64,000 nt of DNA, from NCBI GenBank assembly GCA_951213105.1, contig OX578137.1, forward strand, positions 78,216,104-78,280,103, written 5' to 3'. The DNA is from Amaurobius ferox. Its lineage: Eukaryota > Arthropoda > Arachnida > Araneae > Amaurobiidae. Numbering within the stretch: the first letter of the stretch is position 1; the number at the start of each line of letters is the position of its first letter. The notes beneath the pieces were generated by a model. The model had not been told where the DNA came from, ran no database searches, and was given only the letters and a program-made list of their open reading frames with translations. The position numbers and the translations under genes are program-made. Shown here one piece after another: positions 8,791-20,978 of this stretch.

Positions 8791-11700
8791 CTATTGTACT
8801 ACCCCAACAGGCGAAGGTCCTTAAGAAAAGATACCAGTAGCCGAAGCAAACATCAAAAGGCACCTGACAGGAATGTCATACAACTCCCAGGGCTCGATCA
8901 CATGTCAACCCAAGTGTTCAAACCTATGGGAGGAGAACACCTCACATTCACAGTGAATGTGTACGGCAGTTTCTTTACTGTATTTGCAGCCTCAGCAAAG
9001 CGAATCTTTCGTGACACCCATAATATTAAGGTGTCTTTTAATGCTGGAGTGTCCAGTAAGGAGCAAGACAGCCCTTCTGATGCCAGCTCTACTGAGCCTC
9101 AATAATTCCTTCTGACGTATGCTAGGGCAATTGCAGTTGAGAATTTTCGACTGCCTTTGGCCCTTAGTATTACACCAGTTTTTGCACTGAAGCTTCCCTA
9201 AGATGTCATAGACAGTTCTTCTAGTTAGTTCATTGGAAATACTCAATGCCGGCTCAGGACCAACAAAAGGAATACTTAAGTCTTTCCTAGCCAATTCATC
9301 AGCCAGCATATTTTCTGGAATACCCGAATGTCCAGGCACCCAGTGGAGTATGACTTTATTATTGCTAGCAATATTACACAGTGCATTATAGCACTCCCAG
9401 ACAAGGGAAGACGTCATAGTAGACTTTCTGAAGGCCATAAGAGCAGCTTCACTATCAGAACAGATAAGAATCTGGTTGCTCCTATAATTTCTGTCATAGC
9501 AAATTCTACAACACATTAGAATAGCATAGATCTCAGCCTGAAAGACAGTAGCATGACTGCCTAGAGGGTAAGATATTTTAGTGCCATCATCCAGACAGCA
9601 AACACCAGCACCAGTACTGGTGCCAATTTTCGAGTCATCCATCTACCATATAATACAATTTTGTTTATTGTAGGTGGGAGTCCTCTTCCAGTCATCCCGT
9701 GAAGGGACCTGAATTACATAGGGCTTGTCAAATGTATATCGGACCTGTATACCATCAGATGGCGTATGGAAATAAGAATGATTTATAACATTACTGTTGA
9801 GACCACTCCAAGATAAATACTTAGAATAGTCCTTCCAGTGTTTCAGATATTTATGTCTGTTCATGCAAATGAGAGCCTCAGATTCAATGTGCATGTAGAG
9901 AGGGTGCAATCCGAGAAAAAGTTCAAGAGTTGCAGTCGGAGTGGTTTTCATGAAGCAAGAGATCACAGTACATACCATACTTTGAAGCTTAATTAAATCT
10001 AGTTTAGCAGTTTCACATCTGACTCTAGACCACCAAGTAATGGAGCCGTAGGAGATGGTGGGACAAGTTACCATAGAGTAAATCCAATGGATAGCCTTGG
10101 GGTTCAGACCCCAGGTTCTCCCAATAGCATTTCTACAAGACCAGAAGATTGTTTTGGCTTTAGTTATGCAGTATTCTATTTGTCTCTTCCAGTTGAGACC
10201 CATGTCAAAGAATATTCCTAAGTATTTTACCTCCTTGGAGCACATGAGCTTCTGATCAAAGAAGCGAATGTCTCTAAGGTTAAGAATGCGTTTTTTGTGA
10301 ACGCAACCATGGTTGTTTTCTTCGGATTTACAGAATGTCCAGAATCTTTACACCATGTCTCAACACCCCTAAGGGCGGTGGATATCATATCAGAGACAAT
10401 GTTACCAAATTTGCCTCTGGCAATGATAACAACATCGTCAGCATATCCAACACAGGACACACCGGAACTAGCTAAGTTGTCCAGAAGAGCGTCTACAACT
10501 AAACACCAGAGAATTGGTGAAAGCACGCCTCCCTGCGGATAGCCTGCCAGAGCATGCATCGTCTTGTTGTCACCCAGCAAAGATGCACAGATATACCTAT
10601 ATGATAATAGGTTCTTGTTCGAACAAGAGATCGCCATGTCAACACGCTTCCTATCAAGAGCATGTAGGATGGTGTCAATAGGAACTTCAAAAGCACCCTG
10701 AATTTCAGGAAAAGTGGCTAGAGCAATTTCCTTGCCATTAAAGTTATTCTCCAGAATAAAGGAGAAACTGTAGAGGGCAGTATCCGTAGAGTTACCCAGT
10801 TGATAGGCATGCTGAGAGTTAGACAAAGGCATAGAAGACAGAGTCACTTCCCTGATATACCTGTCAATGAGCTTTTCAATAGTCTTTAAAAGAAAAGACG
10901 TAAGGCTAATAGGCCTGAAGGATTTGACCTCCTAATAATTATCCTTACCCATATTTGGAATAAAGATTACCCTTGTATGCCTCCAGGCAGAAGGTACATG
11001 ACGTGGGGGCAATACAAGCTCTGTAGATTCTGCAGAGAATGGGAGCAAGCACCTTAATTCCCTCCTAAAGAAGGATGATAATTATGCCATCAATCCCCGG
11101 AGTTTTATAGGGTTTAAAAGAGTTCAAAGCCCAATTAACCCTATCCAAAGTGACCACACTCTTAGCAATGCTCCACTTATTGCTGTTACAAGTAGAAGTG
11201 AGGTGAGCAGCAGGAGTGGTGATGTGGCAATTAGATTCAGAAACCGGAAGCCTGAACATTTCATCCATGGTCTCTTCCCCAGTCCCAGAATAGCCACCAT
11301 TAGGTAACCTAATAGTATTTAGGTTGCAATTTCTGTCTTTTGACATGAGCTTGACCATTTTTGAAGTAGCAGAAACGTCTTTGATGCCGTCGCCGTAGTT
11401 TCTCCAGGAGTTTCTCTTGGAGTCTCTAATTGCCTTATTGTAAGTAGTTAGAGTAGATTTGTAGACCTGCCATTCACCACTCTTTTTTGCTCTATTAAAG
11501 AGCTTTCTGCACTTGTTACGTAAGCAGCTGAGCTCGTTTGCCACCAAGGAACTAACATTGGGGAGACAGCTTTAGTAGCCTTACAATTCTGGTAATATGA
11601 AAAGATAATGGACCGTTGCACGTGGTCAACGGCCAAATATATTTCAGCTGTAGAAGTACTTACCAGAATGAACTGCAAGCTTTGTAAGAAGATCTTCTCA

Positions 11701-12435
11701 GTAAGAAACCCAGTTGGTACGTTTAGGGTTCCTACCTGCTGCCATGGTCAATTTCGTAAGACCTTTAACAGAAAAGGTGATTAAACGATGATCAGACAAA
11801 GATATATCATCTGAAACAGTCCAGTTTAAAACACAGTCATATGTAATAATGTTACATATACTCAAGTCGATGAATTCACGTCGATTTATTGTAACAAAAG
11901 TGGGCGAGTTGCCCTTGTTGAGAATAAAAGGGTTGGAGCGGACGATGTGCTCCAAAAGATCATCGCCACGACTATTACAGTTACTACTGCCCCACACAGT
12001 ATGGTGGGCATTAGCATCGCAGCCAATGATTAGTCTTTTACCCTTACTTCAGTACTCAATGAGACTAGTAGTGACATTGGTAAAAGTTTCTCTTTCTTCA
12101 TAAGGAAGATAAGCTGCAGCAAAGATCAATTCATCTAAACGCTCATTAGTTTTGAAGTTCACTTTGATGGCAACATTATCACCATCATGGAATTTCACAA
12201 GGTGGAGAGCATTGAGTTTGTTACTAACAACAATGCAAGCTCTAGGCCTGATACAATATGTGTCATAAAAGACACTGTAGTCCTTGATCCCCAGACCCAA
12301 AATTTTATTATTGCAGGTCCAGGGTTCCTGAATTAGAGCAATGTCAGCCCTCCCATCCATCAAACTCTTGCCAAGAATAGCAGAGGCAGAATGACTATGG
12401 TGCAAGTTGATTTGCACAACATTAAGACAGCCCAT
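8791..12435 (-). pseudogene. LINE ORF2 pseudogene: APE endonuclease, reverse transcriptase, RNase H
   Basis: Starts at an ATG at 12435. Endonuclease motifs are QINLHHS, LIQEPW, GCDANAHHTVWGS and SDHRLI. RT motifs are SFRPISL, GYPQGGVLSPILW and YADDVVIIA. RNase H has a DDSKIG start and HWVPGHSG. The C-terminus keeps a CxxC...H...C arrangement after 8992. Breaks, upstream to downstream: TGA at 12049-12051 (frame continues into GCDANAHH); TGA at 11698-11700 and a frameshift nearby; a second frameshift near 11550; another between about 11065 and 10940; an in-frame stop just before SFRPISL; a frameshift near 10240; TAG at 9643-9645 at the RNase H entrance; TGA at 8992-8994; TGA at 8905-8907; TAA at 8821-8823; then a terminal TAG at 8791-8793. 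RT motif A reads FPEIQGAFE, so the usual catalytic Asp is Glu. Several short plus-strand open frames here are antisense shadows. Confidence 0.92.
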
Positions 12436-12465
12436 AAAAGGGAAAGAAACAAGGGCAGCAAAAAA

Positions 12466-13138
12466 CTAGGAAGGAGTGGCCTTCCTAGTATCATGCGAAT
12501 TATCAGCGTCAGGCACGTCATTCTCAAAATCCTGCATGCGTCTTTCCAGCTCGTCATTAGAAAGCAGTGGGTTAGCATGCAGCGTGTTATCACAGCTGGA
12601 AGCAATTTCCAGTTCAACAAGCTTAGTATCATAGTATCAACATTAGTGATACTCACCTGAGAGGAGGTTGCCTGATCTTCTGGCTGTACCTCCATCTCCA
12701 TCTTCCTTTTGGGCCTTTCGTTTGGGTACCGAAGAATCTTGAAGACTCCATGGTCCAAACCGGTGTGAGCACCAAAGTCAGTTCTGCGAATCGCATTCGC
12801 AGCCTCCGAGTACACCTCGAAGATCCATCTTACGGAGAGGGGTTCCACAAAGTTTTGCAGAACACTCCACTCTTCAGACTTCAACTCCGGGTTGAAACGG
12901 TTCAGCCGTTTCAGCAAAACGCTCGGCTCTTTAGTGTAAACATCTCTGGTCTTGGAGGCCACCTTGACAGGTTTGGGTAGATCATAAGACTTTGAGTACC
13001 TCACCTAAAACCTGTCTGTTATTGTGGAAGGTTTTTTTAATCCATTCCACAGTAGTTGCATCATTGCACTGAAAAACCAAGGCTCCAGCATATAAGCCAG
13101 AATCATGGATCTTCGGAAGTTGCTCACCAGTGGGGATT

Positions 13139-13140
<2 letters not shown>
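12466..13140 (-). pseudogene. LINE ORF1 pseudogene (gag-like), 5'-truncated
   Basis: Minus-strand reading starts inside the protein at the microsatellite edge with GEQLPKIHDSGLYAGALVF. It shifts frame near 13000 into LPKPVKVASKTRDVY and continues through EAANAIRRTDFGAHTGLDHG and a KILRYP phrase. It shifts frame again near 12610 into an acidic tail (LLSNDELERRMQDFEND) and ends at TAG 12466-12468, 30 nt before the ORF2 ATG. I infer ORF1 from position and spacing; no CCHC zinc knuckle is visible in what remains. The missing start lies beyond the truncation. Confidence 0.8.
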
Positions 13141-13186
<46 letters not shown>

Positions 13187-13197
13187 ATATCTATATA

Positions 13198-13283
<86 letters not shown>
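13141..13283. repeat. (CT)n followed by (TA)n microsatellite
   Basis: About 40 bp of CT repeat then about 100 bp of TA repeat, directly at the 5' truncation point of the LINE. Confidence 0.95.
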
Positions 13284-13284
<1 letters not shown>

Positions 13285-13582
13285 TATTTATAGCCTCTTT
13301 TTGCCTTTTCCAAGGAGTAAGACACACGCATTCAAAAGCAGGAAAAAAAATGGGCACGTTATTATGTAGCCAAGGTGGAAAAACATCCCTTTTTGTCCTT
13401 CATATAAATAAAGTCGAATATCTGTCTGTGAATATGCATGTGTGTATGTGTGTATGTCTTATCAACAAGAGACAAAGGCTGCACCGCATTTCATGCAATT
13501 TTTGGGTTAGTCTTGGCATAAATCCACTTACATTTTAGTTCATATTTTGAGTTTCTGGGGCAAGATGCTGTTTATATATTAA

Positions 13583-14323
13583 TAAACAGGAAATACCAAT
13601 CATGTATAAAGCATTGATTATGAAACACTTTCCTACTGCAATGCAATCTTATTTAAACATCTCTAAAATGCGATATCTTTAGCTTTGATATTTTTAAAAT
13701 TATCACAGTGCTACAATAATGTATTTTACTTAAAATCTTAAAACTGTGGAGGTAAAAGTACTTTCTAACTCCATGATTAAAGTTTGATCGAGAATGGCAA
13801 TGCTATAAAACAATGAATATTCCATTTATATCACCTTATATTCCAGACTCCAAAACTAAATAATTTTGCATTAAATTCTTATACAACTCATTTTACAGTT
13901 TGATTTGTTTGCATTCTGCACACGTTAAAATTAGGCTTTGTTGTAGAAATAATCAAAGTTTGATGATCATTTAAAGTTAAAAATACTGTAATTGCGTTTG
14001 CGCAGAATATAAATGCATAGAAATTATGTAAATGTAAATCGGTTTTAGGATGGATGCAACAATAAATATAAATTTAAAATAACTTTAAAAATCACGATTT
14101 TGACTCTGTGAAAAAATTACAGATGTCACATTTTATTTTGAAGTGGGTCACGTGATTTCTTCATATAATAATTTTTGTTTAGAAAACTGCCAAATTTATT
14201 TTGTTCAATTTCTTTTATATATTTTATGGGATGTTTTGAATATTTCCTAAAATTTTTAAAGCAATTGGTGAATTTTAACTTAGTTTAAAAAATCCCTACT
14301 ATAAAAAAGGAGGCATCGCAATC
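13583..14323 (+). mobile_element. Family-3 repeat, plus strand, 5' two-thirds
   Basis: Begins with a CATGTATAAAGCATTGATTA phrase and ACACTTTCCTAC, continues with CATCTCTAAAATGCGATA, and runs colinear with 54163-54930. It stops where the 79-bp inverted repeat begins at 14324. Confidence 0.75.
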
Positions 14324-14402
14324 CAGCAAAATTATGTATGTCATTTTAATATTTTAGAAACTATATATATGACCACAGTGAGGGACCAGTCCTTATGAAA
14401 AT
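14324..14402 (+). repeat. 79-bp inverted repeat, left arm
   Basis: Reverse complement of 16953-17031 with two mismatches. It starts CAGCAAAATTATG and ends CTTATGAAAAT. It interrupts a family-3 copy, which suggests a terminal or internal inverted repeat of an inserted element. Confidence 0.85.
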
Positions 14403-14926
14403 ATACACCCGAATTTACACTGGATATACACCTGTATATACACCGGAAAAATTAGGTCCCGTAGAGTTCAATGTGCTTTACTCTTTCAGTAATACAATGT
14501 TTTATTTTACTTGGAAACTATGTAAAATCAATGAATATTTCATTCATATCACTTATATACTAGACTCCAGAGATAAACAATTTTACGTTAAGAAATTCAG
14601 CTATTATTATACAATTCATCTTTCTATCGCTTCATTTGTTCAAATTCTGCACTTGTTAAAATCAGGCTTCGTTGTAGAAATAATCAAAGTGTGATGATCA
14701 TTTAAAACAAAAAAAATATTGTCATTGCGTAGGCACATAATTTAGATACACATATAATGTGCAAAAATAAAGCAGTTTTAGGACGGATGTAACGTTAATT
14801 ATAAACAAAGGCGTTCATTAAAAATCTCAATTTTCTCTAATCGAAAAAAAACGCATTTCATATTTCATTTTGCAATGAGTCAAGTGATCATCATGTGGGC
14901 GTAATTATTCTTCATATAATGTGGGT

Positions 14927-15319
14927 TGTTGTTGTTGAGACCCAGACCGTCCGACCTACCAGAAAGGTGTAAGGTAACCGTTTGGACGGCCGGGAAGTGC
15001 CACCCAATTTAGACCGGAACCCAGTGGGGGAGGTATCCACAGGGACCGTACCCTCCTTCCCCTACCACCAATCTCTCGGAAGGACTTACGGACCCACATG
15101 TTTAACGCGATCGTACTCCGCATGAACACCGGCGGCAGTTGTGGCAGCGTGCAAATCCAGCGCGCAAACCACCGGGCAACCGCACCCAAAATGTGTCAAC
15201 AGCACTCGGTGTTCCCGGGTGGTCACCCACCCAAGTACTAACCGCGCCCGATGCTGCTTGACTTCGGTGATCTAACGAGAACCGGTGTTTTCAGCACGGT
15301 ACGGCCGTTGGCTCGCATG
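14927..15319 (-). mobile_element. Chimeric SINE: 5S rRNA head, tRNA-like head, conserved body, TTG-rich tail
   Basis: On the minus strand it begins with a nearly complete 5S rRNA sequence (15312 to 15195). A tRNA-like segment with an A box (GTTGCCCGGTGG) follows, then the body shared with 21474-21775, ending in AAC repeats. A 10-bp duplication TAATGTGGGT flanks it (14917-14926 and 15320-15329). Compared with the 21.5-kb copy, about 30 nt containing the tRNA B box are missing. Pol III initiation would have to come from the 5S internal control region, which looks complete. The insertion splits a family-3 copy. Confidence 0.92.
15195..15312 (-). pseudogene. 5S rRNA-derived segment (SINE promoter head), 118 nt
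   Basis: Minus strand reads GCCAACGGCCGTACC at the start. It contains GATCACCGAAGTCAAGCAGC (internal-control-region A box) and GGTTAGTACTTGGGTGGGTG (C-box region), and ends near GTGCTGTTGAC. These are diagnostic of animal 5S rRNA. It is fused to SINE sequence with no pol III T-run terminator at the junction, so it is a SINE head and not a 5S gene. Confidence 0.93.
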
Positions 15320-15733
15320 TAATGTGGGTGTAATTATTCTTCATATAAAGTGGGTGTAATTATTATTTAAAATATTATTTAAAAAACTACTTAACATATT
15401 TTGATGAAATTATTTTTACACGTTTTACGTGATAATTTGAATATTGCCTAAAAATGTTAAAACAATTTGTGAATCTTAACTACTTTAAAATTAGGTCCCA
15501 TAGTGTTCAATGTATTTCATTTTTTCAACCCGGATTAAATTCTAAACTAATTGGGTGACATTATTCTTTTACACTCCCACATGTCCGTCCCAGTGACCAT
15601 CTGAACAACATACTTAAATTTCATTTTGATAAAGTCATTTTTGCGGCAGTTACAGTGCGAACGGACAGACCGACAGGCAAATAAACAAAGTCATAAACAC
15701 TTTTCAACTATGTTGTAAAGTGTTAAAAATGTA

Positions 15734-16952
15734 CAATTATACCTTCCACAGGAATATCATTATGCAAACGATTCATATTTTCCGCAAATTTATTTAAGAA
15801 AAATATATCATGTCGTTTAGCAACGTAATTAAATCCAATGCGTTTCTACGACAAATTATTTTTATTAAACCTTTTCCGATTTAAATAATAAAGAAATGTA
15901 TATACAATAAATGCTATCGAAATTACATTTCTGACTGAATTATGTCCTTCGAGTTTAAAGATTACGGGGATTAATAATATTTAAAAGTTGTTACATCATT
16001 TGCTTTATTTTGGCAAGATTTTTTCAAGCTCATATATTGTAGTATGGGTGTATCTTCTAATGCACTGGTATATATTCCAATCTACGAGAAAACAAGTAGT
16101 AGGGGTATATATTCAAATACAATTTTAGCTCTTTCAATTAGGCATATATGTATTCAATTTCATATTTTTTGCAAATCTGTTTACAAACAGAATCATTATG
16201 TCTTATTCGTTAGATCTGCCTGTGAAGATAATTTTGTATAGCCGGAACAAACGTTCTAAAAACTTCTTTTTAGAAGCATTAATTTAAATATTTTAATAGA
16301 AAAATTTGAATAACAATATAATTTAGAATACTATAGGAGTTTGCATATAATTGCAAATTGTAAGAGTATTTACATTGTATATTCCATGCAAAGAATGGAT
16401 ATACTGATACTAGATTCTATAAAAGGAATGATGAAATGAAACTGGATTTGTTTTTTCCATATTTTGGCGCAGAAAAAGTTCAAGTGAAAAACACAGACGC
16501 AAATTCAAGTGCTTATACACGATGTGAACTCAATAGAAGATAAAAAAACCTTTAAAATAGCATATTTGTATAATATTAATAAATGAAGAAAAAATACTTT
16601 TAGGTCTTGAAACTGTGAGATTATCTTTAAAAATATGCGGGAAATAATTAAGGTCGCCGTATGGCTAGAATAATGGAGCAAAATTCTTATATTAGAAACT
16701 TCTGTAGTTAGAAAAGTAATGAGTTTTAATGACAAAAATAAGCAGTAGTAGGTGCTAAAAATAGTGTAAAAAAGTATGATCTAAACGATCATAGAAAAAT
16801 TAAACATTCTGAAATGGAACTTTTTTTAACTTTCATTACTTTACTGAAATAAACTTATACATCAGTACTCTCTAAATGATTATTTTATTATTTGTCTGTT
16901 TTGATATGTAATTGAAGTTTTTATTACATTCATTTGTTACTAGCCGTGATCA
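15734..16952. other. AT-rich interior of the inverted-repeat unit, nothing recognised
   Basis: No gene or family boundary recognised. The two short open frames (16044-16241 plus, 16505-16735 minus) have no recognisable domain. Confidence 0.4.
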
Positions 16953-17031
16953 ATTTTCATAAGGACTGGTCTCTCACTGTGGTCATATATATATTTTCTA
17001 AAATATTAAAATGACATACATAATTTTGCTG
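16953..17031 (-). repeat. 79-bp inverted repeat, right arm
   Basis: Mate of 14324-14402, two mismatches over 79 bp. Confidence 0.85.
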
Positions 17032-18236
17032 CATTTAAGTGCTAAAATTCCCAATAATTAAAGATCTGGTAGAATTAAAAGAAATATTCTTCGAAGCAAC
17101 TTTTACGCTTAGTCCCACTTAATTGAAACTAAATTATGATTCGCTTAAAAACAGGAAATTGTGGCTAGATAATAGAAATTTGCAATAAATATTGGCAATA
17201 AATATTATCATAAAATATTCCATTTGATGTTTTTTGCTAATAGAACATAAAGTGAAAAGTAATTATTACAAATTTTCTCCATTCCATATCATTTATTTAT
17301 TGTATTTCCTTGTTGTTCTTATTCAATTTATTTTTTATCACATTAGATGGTGCCATGAGTGATGTGATTTATTATTATCGTAGCTCTCTTGGGCGTTATA
17401 ATAAACCGCATGTGGTTATTGTTAGATCGTAGCTTAGCTTAGCTCTATTTGGGCGTTAAGTTCCTGTTCATAGTTTGTTCGCTATGAGAAAGAAAACCAA
17501 TGTAATTGCTCAAAGCTACGTTCCATATTTAAATATTTATTATTTATTACTTTACTCGTATTTTTTTTTCCAGACAAAAAAGTAAACTGCCACAGGAAAA
17601 AAAATAAGGATTGGTTTGCTTTTTATATAAAGATAAAAAATCGGTGGGGAAATGGGAACGATAAAATGAAACTAGACATTTTTTTCCCTGAAAAAATGTT
17701 CAAGTGGATAAAGTAAATACTAATTTAAATGCTTATGAACTGTACAAATTCAACGACAAACAAAAAAATTCTAAATAAACATACCCTCTTGATGAAAATA
17801 GAATAAACAGTTTTTTCAATGAAATTGTCATATTTATATTTAAAAGTGTGCAAAACATTTTTATATGTTTTATTTGAAATTATATACGATTATCGTGACA
17901 CACAAAGCATTCTACTACGTTCTAGTAATTCATAAAATGCAAATTTATGATTATTTTCTGTATTTACTCCTCAAGACTACAATGGCCAATCTGTGTCATG
18001 TTATTATTTAGTTGTTCATTTTTAACTTTCCCTCAATATGTATGTACACGTGCAGGGACATAATTGGAATGGTGCGGAAATTCAAATTTTGGATTTTAGA
18101 GGATTTAAAAGATCCTTCCTGAATATGATTCAATCATTGTTACTTTCCACGCGCTGAGCTGGAGTAATGTATGGTGATGAGTATTTGACGTGTACCACAT
18201 ATTTTGATACATATGTTTTCAGCAGATTAAACATAT
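17032..18236. other. AT-rich stretch with one small duplicated phrase
   Basis: No gene. TCGTAGCT...CTCT-TTGGGCGTTA occurs twice (about 17378-17398 and 17427-17459). Otherwise unremarkable. Confidence 0.4.
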
Positions 18237-18379
18237 TACTTTCCTTATTTGCAAGTACATAATATAATGTATAAGGAAAGTATTGTGACGGGGTCGAAAA
18301 TTCGAATTCGAGTTTTTGACCGGAGAGTACGTTTCAAGTATCCCTAATCACGAATCGAACATTTTTGAGGTAATGTCTA

Positions 18380-18419
<40 letters not shown>

Positions 18420-19195
18420 AGTGAGTCTGTGGAGACGATATCTCACGAACGAATGGAATGATTCGAATGATATTTGGTATAACAATTACAATCCGTGAAT
18501 ACTGGAAGCCTACTGTTTTTAAAGACATTCGAATGTTCAGAATCCCCTTAAATTTTCGAGTGAAATTTTGGAAATTTTTTGAAAAGTATCAAAAAATCAA
18601 AGCCTTTAATAAGTTACGTCAATAGATATTTATTATGTAATGTTTCCTTAGAAAACGACGGACATAAACTTTAGATCGCTATCGTGAACCGTTCTCTAGA
18701 TATTGCACATTTTCCAAATAAATGTATCAAAATATCCCATAAATTAAAAAAAAAAATATATTAACTGTTGAGAAACATGTTCACTTTATTTATGTAATAT
18801 TATGCGATAAATTTGGTGACATCATTCTCATGGATCTATCTCGTTCCATTCGTGAGAAAAGATACCTTGAATAATACTTTTGTATTTGAACGCCAGTAGT
18901 CAATTATCTACTATGAGAATAACGTATTTCACTGTCTATAATGCTTGGCGGGAGTTTGGCGACGAATTTGGTGGAATGTCATCAACCTGGCGACATTTTA
19001 AATGTTGCCAAATTAACGAAAATCTTGCCAAATGGATAAAATTAACGCTAAATCAATGAAATGACGACTAATTGACGAACATTTAAGATCTTGGAAGTAA
19101 TATAAGTATCTATTATAAGAATAACCTTTTTTGAACTGTAAAAGTAGTAAATTCATTGCATTATATAAGGAAAGTAATGTGCTGTCCACATTAGA
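18237..19195 (+). mobile_element. Family-1 Helentron-like non-autonomous element, copy a
   Basis: Starts TACTTTCCTTAT with the arm repeated inverted as ATAAGGAAAGTA, followed by a GTCGAAAA...CGAATTCGAG palindrome. A (GT)n block lies at about 18380-18418, then AGTCTGTGGAGACGATA. The 3' half has repeated 'gccaaat...gataaaa' phrases. It ends TATATAAGGAAAGTAATGTG, CTGTCC, CACATTAGA, then a T-run. The short open frame over the GT block is an artefact. Confidence 0.85.
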
Positions 19196-19488
19196 TTTTT
19201 TTTCTTTTAACTGATGTAGCCAAAAACAAAAAAAAAACAAAAAAAGAACATGATCATAAATTTAATTTCAAATTGAGTCTCTGAATTATTGCTATAAGTA
19301 CGTGTGTTGGATACATAGTTATCGGGAATGACTTTTGATTGAACGAACCAAACGGCATTTAGGATTATTATACAAATCGGTAAGCATGATTTCTATTGAT
19401 TAGACTCGGTATGACAAGACTCAATTCTTCAAACCTTATTTCAAAAACCGTAAGAACAGCATGTCAAAAATGTCTTAAAACTACCTAT

Positions 19489-20527
19489 TACTTTCCCTAT
19501 ATCCATAGTGTAATGTATAAAGTGTAAAAAGTATTGCGACAGGGTGTAAAATTCGTAATCCAATTTTCGAAGAAAAGTCACATTTCAAGCATCTCTGAAC
19601 ACGAATCGAACGTTTATGATATCATGCCTCTATGTGTGTGTGTGGATGCGATTTCTCAGGAACGAATGGAGTCTTACGAACTAAATTTGGTATAGATATT
19701 AGAATAGAAAATAATAGAATGCTATTGATTTTAAAAGTAACCGTATGTTCGGAAGATTTTTCTTCCATTTTTGAATAAAATTTTGTAAAACGTAATTAAA
19801 AATTAGAACCATTAATGATGTTACATAAATATTAAGTTCTTGTGTAATGCAATTTTTTCTTGGAAAACGAATACCACTAACTTTATATCGCAGGCTTAAA
19901 CAGTTTTTAAGGTACTACACGTTTAAAAAATGAATTTATAAAACAAAAAATCATAAAATTGTATTATTTATCGTAAAATGTGTTCCCTTTTGATAAATTT
20001 ATTGGAATCTTTCTTGTTAATCTAGTTCTTTGCATTCACAAGTGTAGACACTTCGTGTAATAAATTTGAATTTTAAAACCCAAAAAATTGACAATTGTCA
20101 TTTTTTGTGTCTGTCTGTAATACTTTGCAATACATGTGTACATGTGGTGAAACTGCAGACTATTTTGGCAAAATATCGCCCACTTTGAGCTTTTTAGTGG
20201 CGAAAATATCTCCAAAATTACACAAATAACGTTACATTAACGAAAACTGCGTCAGATGGATTGATTAATTAAAATATTTTAATATATGACTTAAGTCCTT
20301 TTGCGGATGCTATCAATATTGATAACTGTCAAATCAGATTTATCCGAAATATAAGTAAACAGGGTAATTGGAAATATATGTTTGCATGATGTCATCTAGG
20401 GAAGGTATCAAATGTCCAATTCAACGTCAAAAGCTTTGTGCCGCGGATCTTTTACATATATTTTTGGCAGTGAAAGAAGTAAATTCATTGCATTATATAG
20501 TTCAAGGTATGTGCTGGCCACATCAGA
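19489..20527 (+). mobile_element. Family-1 Helentron-like element, diverged copy b
   Basis: Starts TACTTTCCCTATATCC with a degraded hairpin, then GTATTGCGACAGGGTG and a short GT block near 19633. It ends CATTATATAGTTCAAGGTAT then GTGCTGGCCACATCAGA and a T-run. Older than copies e, f and g. Confidence 0.75.
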
Positions 20528-20978
20528 ATTTTTTTGCATGGTTTCGTGTATAACTGAGAATTAAATGATTTATAGGACACTCATAAGCCTGTTCGAGAGA
20601 TATATATTTTAAATTTTTGATCTAGAATGAATAAAAAAATACGTTCTATTAAAATAAATGTTCCCTTTTCTATAAAACACGCCATGTGAATGTTTTTTTA
20701 ATACTTTTAACTGAAGGTCAACGCACATTCTCGTTATCAAAACCCATTCTGGAAATATTAAAAAAATTACATTTGTACAGGGGACATGAAAGAATCAAGA
20801 AAGAATCTTGAATTGATCGAGCGGTTATCTTAATAATTCATGTGCTAATTTAACTCGGTAGGAATAATAATGCTATTGATTTAACGAGTTAGAGTTATAC
20901 AGAAACTTTAATTTACGTTATTGCTTCCTAATAATTTATTCATTGTTAGAGCAAGCTGCTATTGTCATTAATCTTGCT
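20528..20978. other. Non-coding spacer
   Basis: AT-rich, with no gene or family boundary recognised. Confidence 0.4.

Larger units (their letters stand above)
8511..13140 (-). mobile_element. Degenerate non-LTR retrotransposon (LINE) with RNase H, 5'-truncated
   Basis: A minus-strand element in canonical order: ORF1 remnant (12466-13140), a 30-nt gap, ORF2 remnant (8791-12435) with APE endonuclease, reverse transcriptase, RNase H and a C-terminal cysteine motif, then a ~280-nt 3' tail with a terminal hairpin. RNase H downstream of the RT places it in the I/Jockey assemblage; I cannot name the clade. The 5' end is lost at a CT/TA microsatellite. Numerous stops, frameshifts and a changed catalytic residue make it dead. 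Confidence 0.92.
14455..15733 (+). mobile_element. Family-3 repeat, plus strand, interrupted by a SINE
   Basis: Starts inside the family-3 body at TAGGTCCCGTAGAGTTCAAT, passes GACTCCAGAG and the TTGTTCAAATTCTGCA region, and resumes after the SINE. It ends with CTAATTGGGTGACATTATTC, GTGCGAACGGACAGACC and the tail hairpin CACTTTTCAAC...GTTGTAAAGTG. Confidence 0.7.

Noticed and set aside
9328..12660. Plus-strand open frames opposite the LINE
   Set aside because: They are antisense shadows of the recognisable minus-strand ORF1 and ORF2.
15195..15312. Functional 5S rRNA gene
   Set aside because: It is fused directly to SINE sequence, has a flanking target duplication that encloses the whole chimera, and lacks a T-run terminator at the 5S end.
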